A stretch of 47,679 nt of DNA from Planctomycetota bacterium (GCA_021809185.1 JAKBAI010000012.1:1-47679), one strand, 5' to 3'; shown: positions 33,207 to 42,831, counted from the stretch's first letter. Program-made: numbers and translations. Notes: generated by a model from the sequence alone, not told the origin.

Positions 33207-34670
33207 ATGTTTTCCGAATTTACACGTCGTGGATTTATGCAGACCACCGTTACAGGTGCAGCAACTGCAGGTGCCGTGGCGCCGATTGCGGGTGGTCTTG
33301 GTTATTTCTTTACAGCCCCTGCTGTTCATGCAGCGCGTGCGGCAGATAAGCCAAATGAAAAGATTCATTTTGCTGGAATCGGTGTTGGTGGTAAAGGGGA
33401 CAGTGATATTTCTAACGCAGGGAGTGTTGGGGAAGTTGTAGCCCTTTGCGATATTGACGAACATACTCTGGATCGCAAAGCAGGGCAATTCAAACAAGCA
33501 AAGAAATTCTTTGATTTTCGGGAAATGCTGACCCAAATGGGGGATAAAATCGATGCCGTAACGGTGAGCACCCCAGATCACACCCATGCTGTGGCAAGTT
33601 TGATGGCAATTCGGATGAAAAAACATGTTTATTGCCAAAAACCGATGACCCATTTTGTTGGTGAAGCTCGTCTGATGCGAACCGAAGCTAAAAAATATGG
33701 CGTCTGCACGCAGATGGGGAATCAAGGAACCGCGGAAACTGGTCTACGCCGCGCGGTCGAATTGATTCAGGGGGGTATTATCGGTCAGGTTAAAGAGGTC
33801 CACGTTTGGACGAATCGCCCCATTTGGCCGCAAGCTCCTTCTTATACCGCTCGTCCTTCCTACTCGGATCCGGTTCCCAAACATGTTAAATGGGATCTTT
33901 TCCTTGGCCCAGCGGAAGAACGACCTTTCGTCGACAAGTATCGCGAAGGCCCTGCGAAAGGCAGAAACGTTTATCATTCTTTTGCTTGGCGTGGTTGGTG
34001 GGCTTTTGGTACTGGCGCTCTTGGAGATATGGCTTGCCACACCGCTAATATGGCATTCATGGCTTTAAAACTTGGATATCCCACAAGTATCGAAGCGGTT
34101 GCTGGTGATGTTAATCCAGAAACATGCCCTTCCTTTGCTCATGTTACCATTCAATTCCCCGCTCGGGAAAAAATGATTCCCGTTACCTGGAATTGGTATG
34201 AAGGGAGAAAAGAGGGTAAAAAACTTTTACCCCCTGAAGAATTACTAGCCAAAGTTCTTAATAAAGGAGAAAAACCAGCGGATAGTGGGTCCATGCTTGT
34301 TGGGGAAAAAGGGATTCTTTATTCTCCTAACGATTATGGCGCAGCATTCCGGATTACTCCTAAAGCATTAACCCAGAATGTTAATTTGAGTAAACTAGAT
34401 CATCTACCAACCAACGGCGGTGGCGATCTTGGTATGAAAAAAGAATGGGTCGCGGCCATTCGAGCTGGGAAACCGCATGTGGCTATGTCTAACTTCGACT
34501 ACTCTGGTCTCCTTACAGAAACTGTCCTCCTTGGTAATGTCGCCATTCGTGTTGGCAAGAAACTGATGTGGGACGGTGAAGCGATGGCTTGTACTAATTG
34601 CGAAGAAGCAAAACAATTTGTTGTTGGTACTCATCGCAAAGGCTGGGAAGTCTATCCCAAAGTTTCCTAA
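33207..34670 (+). CDS. Tat-exported Gfo/Idh/MocA oxidoreductase
   Basis: Encodes 487 residues. The N-terminus carries a twin-arginine signal (TRRGFMQ, residues 6-12) with an Ala/Gly-rich hydrophobic region ending near AVHA. The NAD(P)-binding Rossmann fold starts at KIHFAGIGVGGKG, and the family's EKP equivalent reads CQKPMTH. The C-terminal half is the alpha/beta substrate domain. The cofactor is presumably bound before export, as in other Tat family members. The natural substrate is probably a sugar or inositol derivative; the exact one is not readable. GGAG lies about ten bases before the start, and a good terminator follows. Confidence 0.94.
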   Translation: MFSEFTRRGFMQTTVTGAATAGAVAPIAGGLGYFFTAPAVHAARAADKPNEKIHFAGIGVGGKGDSDISNAGSVGEVVALCDIDEHTLDRKAGQFKQAKKFFDFREMLTQMGDKIDAVTVSTPDHTHAVASLMAIRMKKHVYCQKPMTHFVGEARLMRTEAKKYGVCTQMGNQGTAETGLRRAVELIQGGIIGQVKEVHVWTNRPIWPQAPSYTARPSYSDPVPKHVKWDLFLGPAEERPFVDKYREGPAKGRNVYHSFAWRGWWAFGTGALGDMACHTANMAFMALKLGYPTSIEAVAGDVNPETCPSFAHVTIQFPAREKMIPVTWNWYEGRKEGKKLLPPEELLAKVLNKGEKPADSGSMLVGEKGILYSPNDYGAAFRITPKALTQNVNLSKLDHLPTNGGGDLGMKKEWVAAIRAGKPHVAMSNFDYSGLLTETVLLGNVAIRVGKKLMWDGEAMACTNCEEAKQFVVGTHRKGWEVYPKVS

Positions 34671-35200
34671 AGGTTTCTTATCTTTTACCCTCTGTTCGTT
34701 TCAAATTAGAGGCTTTTGAAGTTGCTTTAATCTTTCGAGCATGGATCAAAGGTAAATAAAGTTAGATAAATTTAGATAAGCTGGATGGAGGTCGATTCCG
34801 ATCTTCATCCAGCTTTTTTGGGTAGTGATTTTCAGGAAAAGTGTTTATTTTCTTCATTCAAAGTTATATCTATTTGATTTGTACTCATTTTTTTTAAAAA
34901 AATCGAAAATTCCCTCTGGTCAAAACTACCTTTTAACTGCAAAATAATGTACCTGTTTCTTATGAAAAATATCCTTTCCGATGTTTCAGATATTGGATAT
35001 TCTTTGAAAGTTCATAAGAAAAAATTATTGAAATAAAAAATAACTAAACAGATAATCGATTGAGAGTTTTTTCTCTGATTTTATTGTCTGTTCCTAAAAT
35101 ATTTAATTTCGGAATTGAAATCACTACAATATTCAATCGTTTATTAGATTATATTGGCTAGGGGATTGAATTCCAGGTTCATGAAGAGAACATAGAATTT
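34671..35200. other. Intergenic stretch, 530 bp
   Basis: Contains the terminator at 34779-34819 and presumably the promoter of rpsL. The rest is very AT-rich with no open frame. Confidence 0.55.
34779..34819 (+). terminator. Rho-independent terminator
   Basis: The stem AGCTGGATG (34779-34787) pairs with CATCCAGCT (34806-34814), extended inward by a few weaker pairs, and is followed by a run of six T (34814-34819). It lies 109 bp after the oxidoreductase stop. Confidence 0.88.
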
Positions 35201-35575
35201 ATGCCAACAATTAATCAATTAGTGAGAAAATCGCGGCGAGTGCAGCGATCTCGTCCAAAGCATCCTGCCATGCAAGGCTGCCCGCAAAAGCGAGGGGTCT
35301 GTGTGCAGGTAAAGACGATGACCCCCAAGAAACCGAACTCGGCAATTCGAAAAGTGGCTCGTGTGCGCCTTTCCAATAATATTGAAGTTACTGCTTATAT
35401 TCCTGGGGAAGGCCATAACTTGCAAGAACACTCGATCGTTCTCGTTCGTGGTGGACGTGTGCGCGATTTACCAGGGGTTCGTTATCACATTATTCGTGGC
35501 CCTCATGATACTCAGGGAGTTGGTGATCGTAAACAGGCTCGGTCGAAATACGGTACCAAACGAGATGGTAGTTGA
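35201..35575 (+). CDS. rpsL: 30S ribosomal protein S12
   Basis: Encodes 124 residues, the standard size. Diagnostic segments are INQLVRKSR at the start, [15 protein letters not shown] (decoding-site loop, with the Lys residues whose change gives streptomycin resistance), [20 protein letters not shown], and SKYGTKR near the end. It sits at the decoding centre of the small subunit. It is followed by rpsG, but with a gap of 329 bp. Confidence 0.99.
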   Translation: MPTINQLVRKSRRVQRSRPKHPAMQGCPQKRGVCVQVKTMTPKKPNSAIRKVARVRLSNNIEVTAYIPGEGHNLQEHSIVLVRGGRVRDLPGVRYHIIRGPHDTQGVGDRKQARSKYGTKRDGS

Positions 35576-35904
35576 TTTGATTTATATATCGGATGGGGTT
35601 TTTACTTCATCGTATATATTTTCGTTGCTATCTTTCAAACTATAAACCAAAAGTACTCTAAAGAGTAAATTCTAAAGAGTAAATTCTAAGCAGTGAATTT
35701 AGAAAACTATTTAATTTTGGTATGATCGCCTAGTTTAATGATCAACAGGCTGAGCAACGAAAGAATAAAAAGCAAAATTGATTAATTCCATTAAGATTTA
35801 AGATAACTAAAAACTAAGGTTTTCCCTTCAAGAGAAACAAAACATAGAAACAAACTGAGGGGAATTAAAAAGTAATAAAGTAGGAAATTGGGTAACTTAG
35901 AAAA
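35576..35904. other. 329-bp gap between rpsL and rpsG
   Basis: Unusually long for this gene pair. It contains a 14-bp tandem repeat (near 35658-35700, unit CTAAAGAGTAAATT, about three copies). No gene seen. A separate promoter for rpsG is likely. Confidence 0.6.
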
Positions 35905-36375
35905 ATGGCGAAGAAAAGAACAGCAAGTAATTGGTCGTTAAAACCAGATAATCGATTCAACTCGATTCTGGTCAGTAAATTCATTAATTGCCTGATGTGG
36001 AGTGGTAAAAAAGCCACTGCAACACGCATTTTCTACGATGCGATGGATTATATTCAGGAAAGAATGCCAGATAAACATCCTGTAGATATATTCACAACAG
36101 CTGTGGATCATGTTAAACCAACTGTGGAAGTGCGTTCCCGCCGAGTTGGGGGTGCAAACTACCAGATTCCTATGGCGGTTAAGAAAGAGCGTCAACAATC
36201 GCTTTCGATTCGCTGGATCATCAATGCTTCTCGTGGTAAATCGGGGCGGCCCATGTTTCGTCGCTTAGCGGATGAGCTCATGGCTGCGTATCGACGTGAA
36301 GGGGAAGCCATGGCAAAACGAGAATCGACCATCAAAATGGCCGATGCCAACAAGGCATTTTCTCACTTTGCTTAA
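35905..36375 (+). CDS. rpsG: 30S ribosomal protein S7
   Basis: Encodes 156 residues, the usual size. Recognisable parts are LVSKFINCLMWSGKKATA, VDHVKPTVEVRSRRVGGANY with QIPM, and RWIINASR. It nucleates assembly of the 3' domain of 16S rRNA. It is not followed by fusA or tuf in the window, unlike the usual str operon. Confidence 0.99.
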   Translation: MAKKRTASNWSLKPDNRFNSILVSKFINCLMWSGKKATATRIFYDAMDYIQERMPDKHPVDIFTTAVDHVKPTVEVRSRRVGGANYQIPMAVKKERQQSLSIRWIINASRGKSGRPMFRRLADELMAAYRREGEAMAKRESTIKMADANKAFSHFA

Positions 36376-36931
36376 TATTTTTCTCTTTTTCGATTTCTGC
36401 ACACGAATTTCAGATTGGGCGACTATATCTGTTGAATTATTCTCTCTAAGATTATTCTCTGTGAGAAATTGTTCAATAGATATAGTACCGAATATTTGAA
36501 TCTCCTATCATTCATACTCTTTAATCATATTCTTTACTTTTCTATTCTCGATGATTTCTCTGTAAGATTTTTTGTCACAAAAATCATCAAGCTATCTATT
36601 CAATTCATTCGCGTGCATTGAAACGCTATTTCTAGTAGCAGCGAGCGAAAAATTCGTCGCGGGATTTCCAAATCGTAAATTCGACCGAGGCTAAATAATG
36701 ACGGGTAGTTCAATAGAGTTTTCAAATTCCACGATGGTTGATTCTCTTGGTTGTTATCTCCAGCAATCGGCTTTGCTTAATCTGGAATTCTCTTTAAAGA
36801 AAGAAGGATTTTGATCGAAACTTGCATCGGCATCCTTTTTCAGATATAATCCCATTGATTGAGACAAAATAACTAAACAAAATAATAGGTATCTAGTTCG
36901 CTAGGCCAAGATTTGATCGTTCGAGGTCATC
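36376..36931. other. Intergenic stretch, 556 bp
   Basis: AT-rich; no open frame, terminator or array recognised. A TCGAGGT ribosome-site-like sequence at its right end belongs to the next gene. Confidence 0.45.
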
Positions 36932-37600
36932 ATGCAGATGATTGCCCTATTTCGGAGCGAAATCCCGATAATGTTTCTCCACTTAACGGAAATCCAGCGC
37001 CGATTGCATTATCGTCAGCAAACTCAAGAACATTCGCAAAATACTAAGTTGCATAATCCGCAAAATCCACAAAATCGGCGATCGGCTATCGCTTCCGCTT
37101 ATACAAAAACATCTGCAATAAAACAATCAGTGGAAGAGATATCTCCTGTAATTTCTCCTAGCACAACCGCTTCTCCAACATCTGCTTCTTCTTCGCTCTC
37201 TTCTTCACCTTCGCTTCGAGAAGAGAGCGAGGTACACTTTTCTTGCAACGATTCGTTTCCGATATTACCGGTATGGCATGAGGGGGAATGGCAATTGATT
37301 CGTTGGGGGAATCCACGCGGCACTATTCCCGGTCTTCCTAAAACATGCTGGACTTGGAACCAATCGATTCAGAATAATGCTTGGTCAAACTGGACAACCA
37401 AGCGGGTTGAAATTCCGGCCAATCTAGGAATGGAAAACGGAATCTGGTTTCGCATTCGTATGGGAGTGGAAGGCTTAATGGTCTATCCGCAGGAACAACA
37501 ATTGCCAGTGGTTTACATGATCTGTGAACCATCGACCCGCTATTATCAGGTGATGACCAGGAGTAAACGAATGCCTGTCTTGCTTCAAGAGCGAATCTAG
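36932..37600 (+). CDS. Unknown protein, paralog A (possible SRAP-like)
   Basis: Encodes 222 residues, with GAGGT four bases upstream of the ATG. Residues 1-106 are low-complexity (Gln/Asn then Ser/Thr/Pro). Residues 107-222 form a compact domain: FPILPVWHEGEWQLIRWG (109-126), WTWNQ, RVEIPA (158-163), GIWFRIRMGVEGLMV, and VVYMICEPSTRYYQVMT then RSKRMPVLL (193-218). The domain is clearly homologous to the gene at 37891-38796 facing it. The order PV..LxRWG, IPA..GxW, and a final RMPVLL recalls SRAP (YedK/HMCES) proteins, but Cys2 and the catalytic Glu and His are not visible. Function unknown. Confidence 0.75.
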   Translation: MQMIALFRSEIPIMFLHLTEIQRRLHYRQQTQEHSQNTKLHNPQNPQNRRSAIASAYTKTSAIKQSVEEISPVISPSTTASPTSASSSLSSSPSLREESEVHFSCNDSFPILPVWHEGEWQLIRWGNPRGTIPGLPKTCWTWNQSIQNNAWSNWTTKRVEIPANLGMENGIWFRIRMGVEGLMVYPQEQQLPVVYMICEPSTRYYQVMTRSKRMPVLLQERI

Positions 37601-37890
37601 AAACAGATAACTCGCAAATAAGCGAGATTGTCTTATTTATGGGATTTTGGAGAGTAAGATTGCAGTTTTACTCTGGTTTTAGCAAAGTTAGATTGGCGCT
37701 TTTTAAATTCTTTGATCCCTATTTTGAAAATTTAATCAATTTTTATCACCGATCCGTGGAATTGAATCAAGCTTAGTAATGGTGGAGAGCCAAATCTCAG
37801 ATGAGTGCGGCGAGATCAAATGATCCTGTGATAATCGTTTTGCCATCGCTAATCCGCTTTAAACAATAGAACAGTGAAGTGAAGCTCGAT

Positions 37891-38796
37891 TCAACCGATG
37901 CGACAAATAGTACTTTGGCTTGCCTTTGTTGAGCTTTTGTCTCTGGAAGATAAATTCACTTTTGTAGTGCCGATGGGATCTTGGTCCACTAAAATTGGCT
38001 GCCATTCGCAGGTGGTCATAACTTCATAGTAGATGGTACTGGGTTCACACAATATATAAACCCAGGGAAGAGAGTAATCAGAATCAGAAGAGGGGCATTT
38101 TTTGCCATGGGAGGCATTATTCTGAGCTGGGCGATTTTGTAAAAGGGGAGAATGATAATCTCGCTCTGGGTCGAATTCGGGGAGCGAGATCAAAATTCCG
38201 CGAATCCCTTTTTGCACGGGATACCAAACCCCACGATGATGCACCCATGAGGCAGGAATAATAACTGGTTCAGGTCGATATGGCTGCCAGTACCCCATCT
38301 CGAGCTGAATCATCGGCGTCCATCCAGCGATGGGCAAGGAATGGTGATCGGAACGTTCTGGTCCCCAACGTGCCAGACGAAGTTGGCCTTCAAACAGGAC
38401 AGGTAAGCGCCGGGGATACTGATTCCAGAGAAAACGAACTTCTCTATCCCCTTTGCTATTGTTCTTTTCAAGAGGTCTGTTTTTTTCAAGACTTGGGTCA
38501 AGGACTTGCTGATTTTCTAAACCCGATTCGTCCGATTTTAAATTGGACGCATGTTCACAACCTGGGAAAGGGGTTATAGTTTCATTTATTAAAGGATTGG
38601 GTAAATTAGAAGGAGCAGTAAGTGGACTAGAAATGGAAGTAGATGATGTTTGTTGAGGAGTATGTGAAGAAAGAGTATGTGAAGAAGGAGTATAATTAGC
38701 AGGAGAGAGAACCAGTTTCTCCCGCAATTCATAAACCCATTCTGGAGGATAATCGATATTCGTTAATTCTGTTTCAGGTAAAGCTATGCCAAACAT
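37891..38796 (-). CDS. Unknown protein, paralog B (possible SRAP-like)
   Basis: Encodes 301 residues; AGGA lies four bases before the ATG. Residues 30-118 are Ser/Thr/Pro/Asn-rich. The domain at 122-272 matches paralog A: RRLPVLFEGQLRLARWG (129-145), AGWTPMIQ, VIIPA (178-182), GVWYPVQKGIRGILI, and WVYILCEPSTIYYEVMTTC then EWQPILV (245-270). It carries an extra loop of about 35 residues (208-243). Both proteins keep the CEPSTxYYxVMT core. The two genes converge with 290 bp between stops, so they arose by duplication followed by inversion or separate insertion. Confidence 0.75.
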   Translation of the reverse strand: MFGIALPETELTNIDYPPEWVYELREKLVLSPANYTPSSHTLSSHTPQQTSSTSISSPLTAPSNLPNPLINETITPFPGCEHASNLKSDESGLENQQVLDPSLEKNRPLEKNNSKGDREVRFLWNQYPRRLPVLFEGQLRLARWGPERSDHHSLPIAGWTPMIQLEMGYWQPYRPEPVIIPASWVHHRGVWYPVQKGIRGILISLPEFDPERDYHSPLLQNRPAQNNASHGKKCPSSDSDYSLPWVYILCEPSTIYYEVMTTCEWQPILVDQDPIGTTKVNLSSRDKSSTKASQSTICRIG

Positions 38797-38994
38797 TATT
38801 CCTATATTATGTACAATAAATTATAGTAGTGTCAAGAAGTTCTCATAAAAAGAGGGATTTTCTTAATAGTAAAATGATAAAAAACAATCATTTATTGTAA
38901 TCGAACGGGTAAAATTCCGATTAAATTAATAGACATGATCATAAAACATGAATTCTGAAGCAAATGAAACTAATCTAAACTAAAGGAGCCAAAT

Positions 38995-39513
38995 ATGAAC
39001 CATTCCACCGTAATCCCTTGTCTGCATTATCAGGATGCCAATATGGCTATTGAATGGTTATGCCAGGTACTCGGTTTCCAAAAACATCTGGTTGTTCCTA
39101 TGCCTGAAGCTCGCCATTTGGCAGAATCAGAAAAAGTGAATTCAGAGAATGGCGATCAAAATCGATCAGAAAAAGTTCAAATTGCTCATGCAGAATTGAC
39201 ATCTTCTAGTGGAATGATCATGTTAGGTTCCGCATCATCTATCGAGGGTAGTAACCTGGAAGAAGGGAAACCAGAAGTGGAGAAATCAACTTATAATCAA
39301 AAAATTAAGTTGCCGCATCAGATTGGTGATTGTGTAACTCAATCCAATTATTTGGTGGTAGATGATGCAGATATTGTCTATCAGCGTGCCAAAAAAGCTG
39401 GGGCTAAGATCATCATGGATATTGAAAGTCCTGATTTTGGTGGTCGGCGTTTTGCTTGTGCCGATCCAGAAGGTCATATTTGGATTATTGGAACTTACAA
39501 TCCGTGGCAATAA
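38995..39513 (+). CDS. VOC-family (glyoxalase-like) protein
   Basis: Encodes 172 residues, with AAAGGAG placed seven bases before the ATG. It has two beta-alpha-beta-beta-beta modules: VIPCLHYQDANMAIEWLCQV with LGFQ, and YLVVDDADIVYQRAKKAGAK with the closing GGRRFACADPEGHIWIIG. This is the glyoxalase/bleomycin-resistance/extradiol-dioxygenase fold, closest in style to PhnB/YdcE-like or glyoxalase-like members. An inserted charged segment (about 45-100) separates the halves. The exact activity is not evident. Confidence 0.9.
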   Translation: MNHSTVIPCLHYQDANMAIEWLCQVLGFQKHLVVPMPEARHLAESEKVNSENGDQNRSEKVQIAHAELTSSSGMIMLGSASSIEGSNLEEGKPEVEKSTYNQKIKLPHQIGDCVTQSNYLVVDDADIVYQRAKKAGAKIIMDIESPDFGGRRFACADPEGHIWIIGTYNPWQ

Positions 39514-39904
39514 AGATGTTTTTTGCTGCTATCAAAACTGGAGAATGAGAAAAACATCTACTGATGAATTCAGGCATCCGGATAAGAATTTTTCTTCGAT
39601 CTTCCCTTTTATTTGATAATTCTTAAGATATTCTACGATCAAAAAAAGCTAAAATCGAGCAGGTTTAGAATCTCAGAAAATTTCGATTAGATTTATGAAC
39701 CTAACTTAATCGATTTGTTTCTTTGTTAGAGTCTAGGGAAAAATCCTAAACTGGTTAACAAGAAAAAGTAATAGATAAAAGCAGTAGCTAAAATTAGTAG
39801 ATAAAAGCAGGCAAAATAAAAAAATGACTTCAGAATTGACTTTTAAGGCAACCTAGAAAGCAATTTCTGTTGAGAAAAACAACACGGAGAAGAAGAGAAA
39901 ACCA
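39514..39904. other. Intergenic stretch, 391 bp
   Basis: AT-rich with short A-rich direct repeats near 39770-39810 (GTAGATAAAAGCAG-like). No gene seen. Confidence 0.45.
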
Positions 39905-41095
39905 ATGATTCGAATTTCTCAATTGGCTAATTCCGTTCAACCCTCTGCTACTATGGCAGCAGGAGCGAAAGCAAGGCAAATGAAAGCAGCGGGGATTCGG
40001 GTCTATGATTTTAGCTTGGGAGAACCGGATTTCCCAACTCCAGCTCACATTTGCCAAGCCGCGCAGAAAGCAATGGCAAACGGGCAGACGCATTATACCC
40101 CTGCTGGCGGTATTGCTGAATTGAAAAAAGTGATTCAAAAATGGTACCAGCAGCGTTACGGTTTTTCCTTTCTTCCTGAACAGGTATTTGTTTCGAATGG
40201 GGCAAAGCATTCGATTCATAATGCCCTTGCAGCTTTTTGCAATCCTGGAGATGAAGTTATTATCCCCACCCCATATTGGGTAAGTTACAGTGATCTGGTG
40301 CAAATGACCGGAGCAGTGCCTGTTCTGGTTCCTACAGATCCACAGAATCTATTCAAGATAACTCCTGCGCAATTGCAAAAAGCGATTACACCCAAAACAC
40401 GATTATTTATGATCAATTCACCTAGTAATCCCACCGGAACGGTTTATTTTAGGGAAGAATTAATGGCATTGGCACAAGTTATTTTGAAGACAGAGGTTGC
40501 TGTTTTAAGCGATGAAATCTATGAGCAATTAACCTATGGAGAGGCCCAACCTACCTGTTTTGCAACTCTCCATCCCGATTTGCCAGCGCGGACTATTACG
40601 ATTAGCGGTGCCAGTAAAAGTTATGCCATGACAGGCTGGCGCATGGGCTGGACGATTGCTACCAAGGCATTTATTCAAGCGATGGATAATATCCAAAGTC
40701 AGGAAACAGGTTGTCCTAGTAGTATAAGCCAACATGCATTAATAGCTGCGCTAGATGGACCGCAAGAGTGTGTGGCAGAAATGAAAAAGGAATTCGAAAA
40801 ACGCCGAGAAATAGTGTGCAATTTAATGGGGAAAATACCCGGAATTTCTTTCAAAATACCAGAAGGGGCCTTTTATCTGTTCTTTGATATCACCGCTTTG
40901 TATGGCAAAACGGTTGGCGGAATTGAAATTCGAGATTCGGTTAGTTTTTGCAAATTTGCGCTAGAAGTAGCAAATGTGAATCTGGTGCCAGGTGCTGCCT
41001 TTGGTATGGATGGTTTTGCTCGAATGTCGTATGCTACCAGTACGAACGAAATTGAAGCGGGGATTGCGCAGCTCGGCAAATTCTTAGCTAATTGA
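39905..41095 (+). CDS. Class I/II PLP aminotransferase (AspAT-like)
   Basis: Encodes 396 residues. It begins with the AspAT-subgroup-Ib style N-terminus, including FSLGEPDFPTP (36-46). The PLP-binding Asp-x-x-Tyr is in LSDEIYEQLTYG (201-212), and the Schiff-base Lys238 is in SGASKSYAMTGWRMGW (234-249). Asn in NSPSNPTG (171-178) and the carboxylate-binding Arg in FARMSYA near the C-terminus are present. It probably transaminates aspartate or related amino acids with 2-oxoglutarate. The ornithine-cyclodeaminase-family gene follows 191 bp later on the same strand. Confidence 0.95.
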   Translation: MIRISQLANSVQPSATMAAGAKARQMKAAGIRVYDFSLGEPDFPTPAHICQAAQKAMANGQTHYTPAGGIAELKKVIQKWYQQRYGFSFLPEQVFVSNGAKHSIHNALAAFCNPGDEVIIPTPYWVSYSDLVQMTGAVPVLVPTDPQNLFKITPAQLQKAITPKTRLFMINSPSNPTGTVYFREELMALAQVILKTEVAVLSDEIYEQLTYGEAQPTCFATLHPDLPARTITISGASKSYAMTGWRMGWTIATKAFIQAMDNIQSQETGCPSSISQHALIAALDGPQECVAEMKKEFEKRREIVCNLMGKIPGISFKIPEGAFYLFFDITALYGKTVGGIEIRDSVSFCKFALEVANVNLVPGAAFGMDGFARMSYATSTNEIEAGIAQLGKFLAN

Positions 41096-41130
41096 ATCGG
41101 TTCGCTTTGATTGAAAATCTACGTATTCCA

Positions 41131-41197
41131 AGCGAGTCGAATCAAGCGAAAGCGAGTCGAATCAAGCGAAAGCGAGTCGAATCAAGCGAAAGCGAGA
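41131..41197. repeat. 20-bp tandem repeat, 3.3 copies
   Basis: The unit AGCGAGTCGAATCAAGCGAA is repeated exactly three times (41131-41190) plus seven bases. A nearby TTCGCTTTGATT (41101-41112) is nearly the inverse of part of the unit and could pair with it. Confidence 0.95.
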
Positions 41198-41286
41198 ATA
41201 TCCAGAAATAGAAACAGATATTCTGGAAAAAATTCGAGGTTGAAGAACAGGGATTAATTGAACAACATAAAATTGAGAGAAGGGTC

Positions 41287-42243
41287 ATGCCTGTTCTATT
41301 TTTGAACGAAAACGATGTATCGCAGGTTCTTACCATGGAAATGGCTATGGAAGGGGTAGAATCTGCATTGAGAAAAATGGCGATTGAAGAGGCCTTCAAT
41401 ATTCCGCGCAGCAGATGTCAGACAGATCATACCGTTTTGCATGTGTTAGCTGCTGCGGCAAAATCGTTGGGGGTGATCGGTTATAAATCGTATACTACCA
41501 ATCGCCGGGGCACACGATTTCACGTCACCATTTATGATGGTAAAACAGGGGAAATGCTATCTCTCATGCAAGCTGATCAGCTCGGCAGGATGCGTACGGG
41601 AGCTGCCAGTGCTATTGCTACCAAGTATCTTGCTAGAGAAAATGTCAAATCATTAGGGGTATTTGGGAGTGGGAAACAGGCGAAAACACAAATTCTCGGT
41701 ATTTGTAAAGTTCGCCCGATTGAACAGGTTACCGTTTATTCCCCAACGCCCAGTAATTGCCAAGCTTTTGCCCAAGAAATGACTTCGCTGATTCAATTGC
41801 CTGTTCACGCGGTGAGCGATCCTTCATTAGCGGCAATAAATCAGGATATTATCGCTACCGCAACAACGAGCAGAGATCCTGTGCTTTTTGGAAATTGGCT
41901 TTCGCCAGGAACCCATCTTAATATTATCGGATCTAATTTTCTTGCTAAAAGAGAGGTCGATACCGAAACGGTTAAACGCTGCCAACGAATTGCAATCGAT
42001 CATGAGGAACAGGCCAGAATCGAAGCAGGAGACTTTGTCGAACCTCTACGCGAAAAAATCATCAACTGGTCTGATTTGGCGGAATTGGGGCGAATTATCA
42101 CCGGGCGTACCCACGGCCGTAAGTCTCCGGAAGATATAACGATGTTTAAATCTCTTGGCATAGGTCTAGAAGATATTGCGGTTGCTATTCGTGTTTTTCA
42201 TGCGGCCAAAGATAAAAATATCGGGCAGTGGATTGATTTGTAA
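41287..42243 (+). CDS. Ornithine cyclodeaminase/mu-crystallin family enzyme
   Basis: Encodes 318 residues, typical for the family. An N-terminal substrate-binding domain includes a Lys in YKSYTTNRRGTRFHV and Arg near GRMRTGAASAIATKYLAR. The Rossmann part has GVFGSGKQAKTQ (about 122-133) and ITVTVYSPT-like strands. The C-terminal signature is GRTHGRKSPEDITMFKSLGI and GLEDIAVA. These enzymes include ornithine cyclodeaminase, alanine dehydrogenase and ketimine reductase; which one cannot be told here. Pairing with the aminotransferase upstream suggests an amino-acid or 2-oxoacid conversion. Confidence 0.92.
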   Translation: MPVLFLNENDVSQVLTMEMAMEGVESALRKMAIEEAFNIPRSRCQTDHTVLHVLAAAAKSLGVIGYKSYTTNRRGTRFHVTIYDGKTGEMLSLMQADQLGRMRTGAASAIATKYLARENVKSLGVFGSGKQAKTQILGICKVRPIEQVTVYSPTPSNCQAFAQEMTSLIQLPVHAVSDPSLAAINQDIIATATTSRDPVLFGNWLSPGTHLNIIGSNFLAKREVDTETVKRCQRIAIDHEEQARIEAGDFVEPLREKIINWSDLAELGRIITGRTHGRKSPEDITMFKSLGIGLEDIAVAIRVFHAAKDKNIGQWIDL

Positions 42244-42831
42244 GCTTACAGAGGTTTACGGTGCTCTTTTGGATTTGATGGAATCGTTATTACCAATACC
42301 GATAATTCAATTCATCATTTTTTTCTCTCATACAATTGATTAAAAGATGGAAGAATAATCTTTCGCTTCGAACTTCTAATTCTTTAACTTTAGCCGAAAA
42401 CATCTTTTTTTCTATTTTCAAGATACGAAATTGAACTCATTTTGATTAATTCCTTTTTACCCCCTTGACCTCCGAGCTGTTTTGATTTACCATAAATAGA
42501 GTTGAATGATTAATCCTACCTAAAAATGGAATGAATAAAATTCCTGCCAAGCTATATTTTTAAGAGAGATTCTAAACTATTTGAACTATTTAAACTATTT
42601 GAGCTCCTTTTCAATTATTGGTACTAATTTAAAAGTTTTTAGTTGATGACTCTCAGTTGAATTAAATAATAATTGATTTGTGTCCAAAGAATTGCTCAAA
42701 AAGTAAGCTAAGAAAATTTTCTTTAAGAGAAAATCTATCACCAATAAATTTTAGGGGATAAGCTAAAAATTAGTTTCTTGAGTAATAGTAATCAAAATTC
42801 TTACCAAAAATGCTTAAACAACGGGGTAACT
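42244..42831. other. Intergenic stretch, 588 bp
   Basis: AT-rich. It contains a 9-bp tandem repeat (42575-42601, unit AACTATTTG, three copies). The in-frame TTG at 42778 is not accepted as the start of the next gene. Confidence 0.5.

Noticed and set aside
41131-41197. Iteron-type replication origin
   Set aside because: Only three copies, no replication initiator gene or AT-rich unwinding pattern beyond the background, and the site lies between two metabolic genes.
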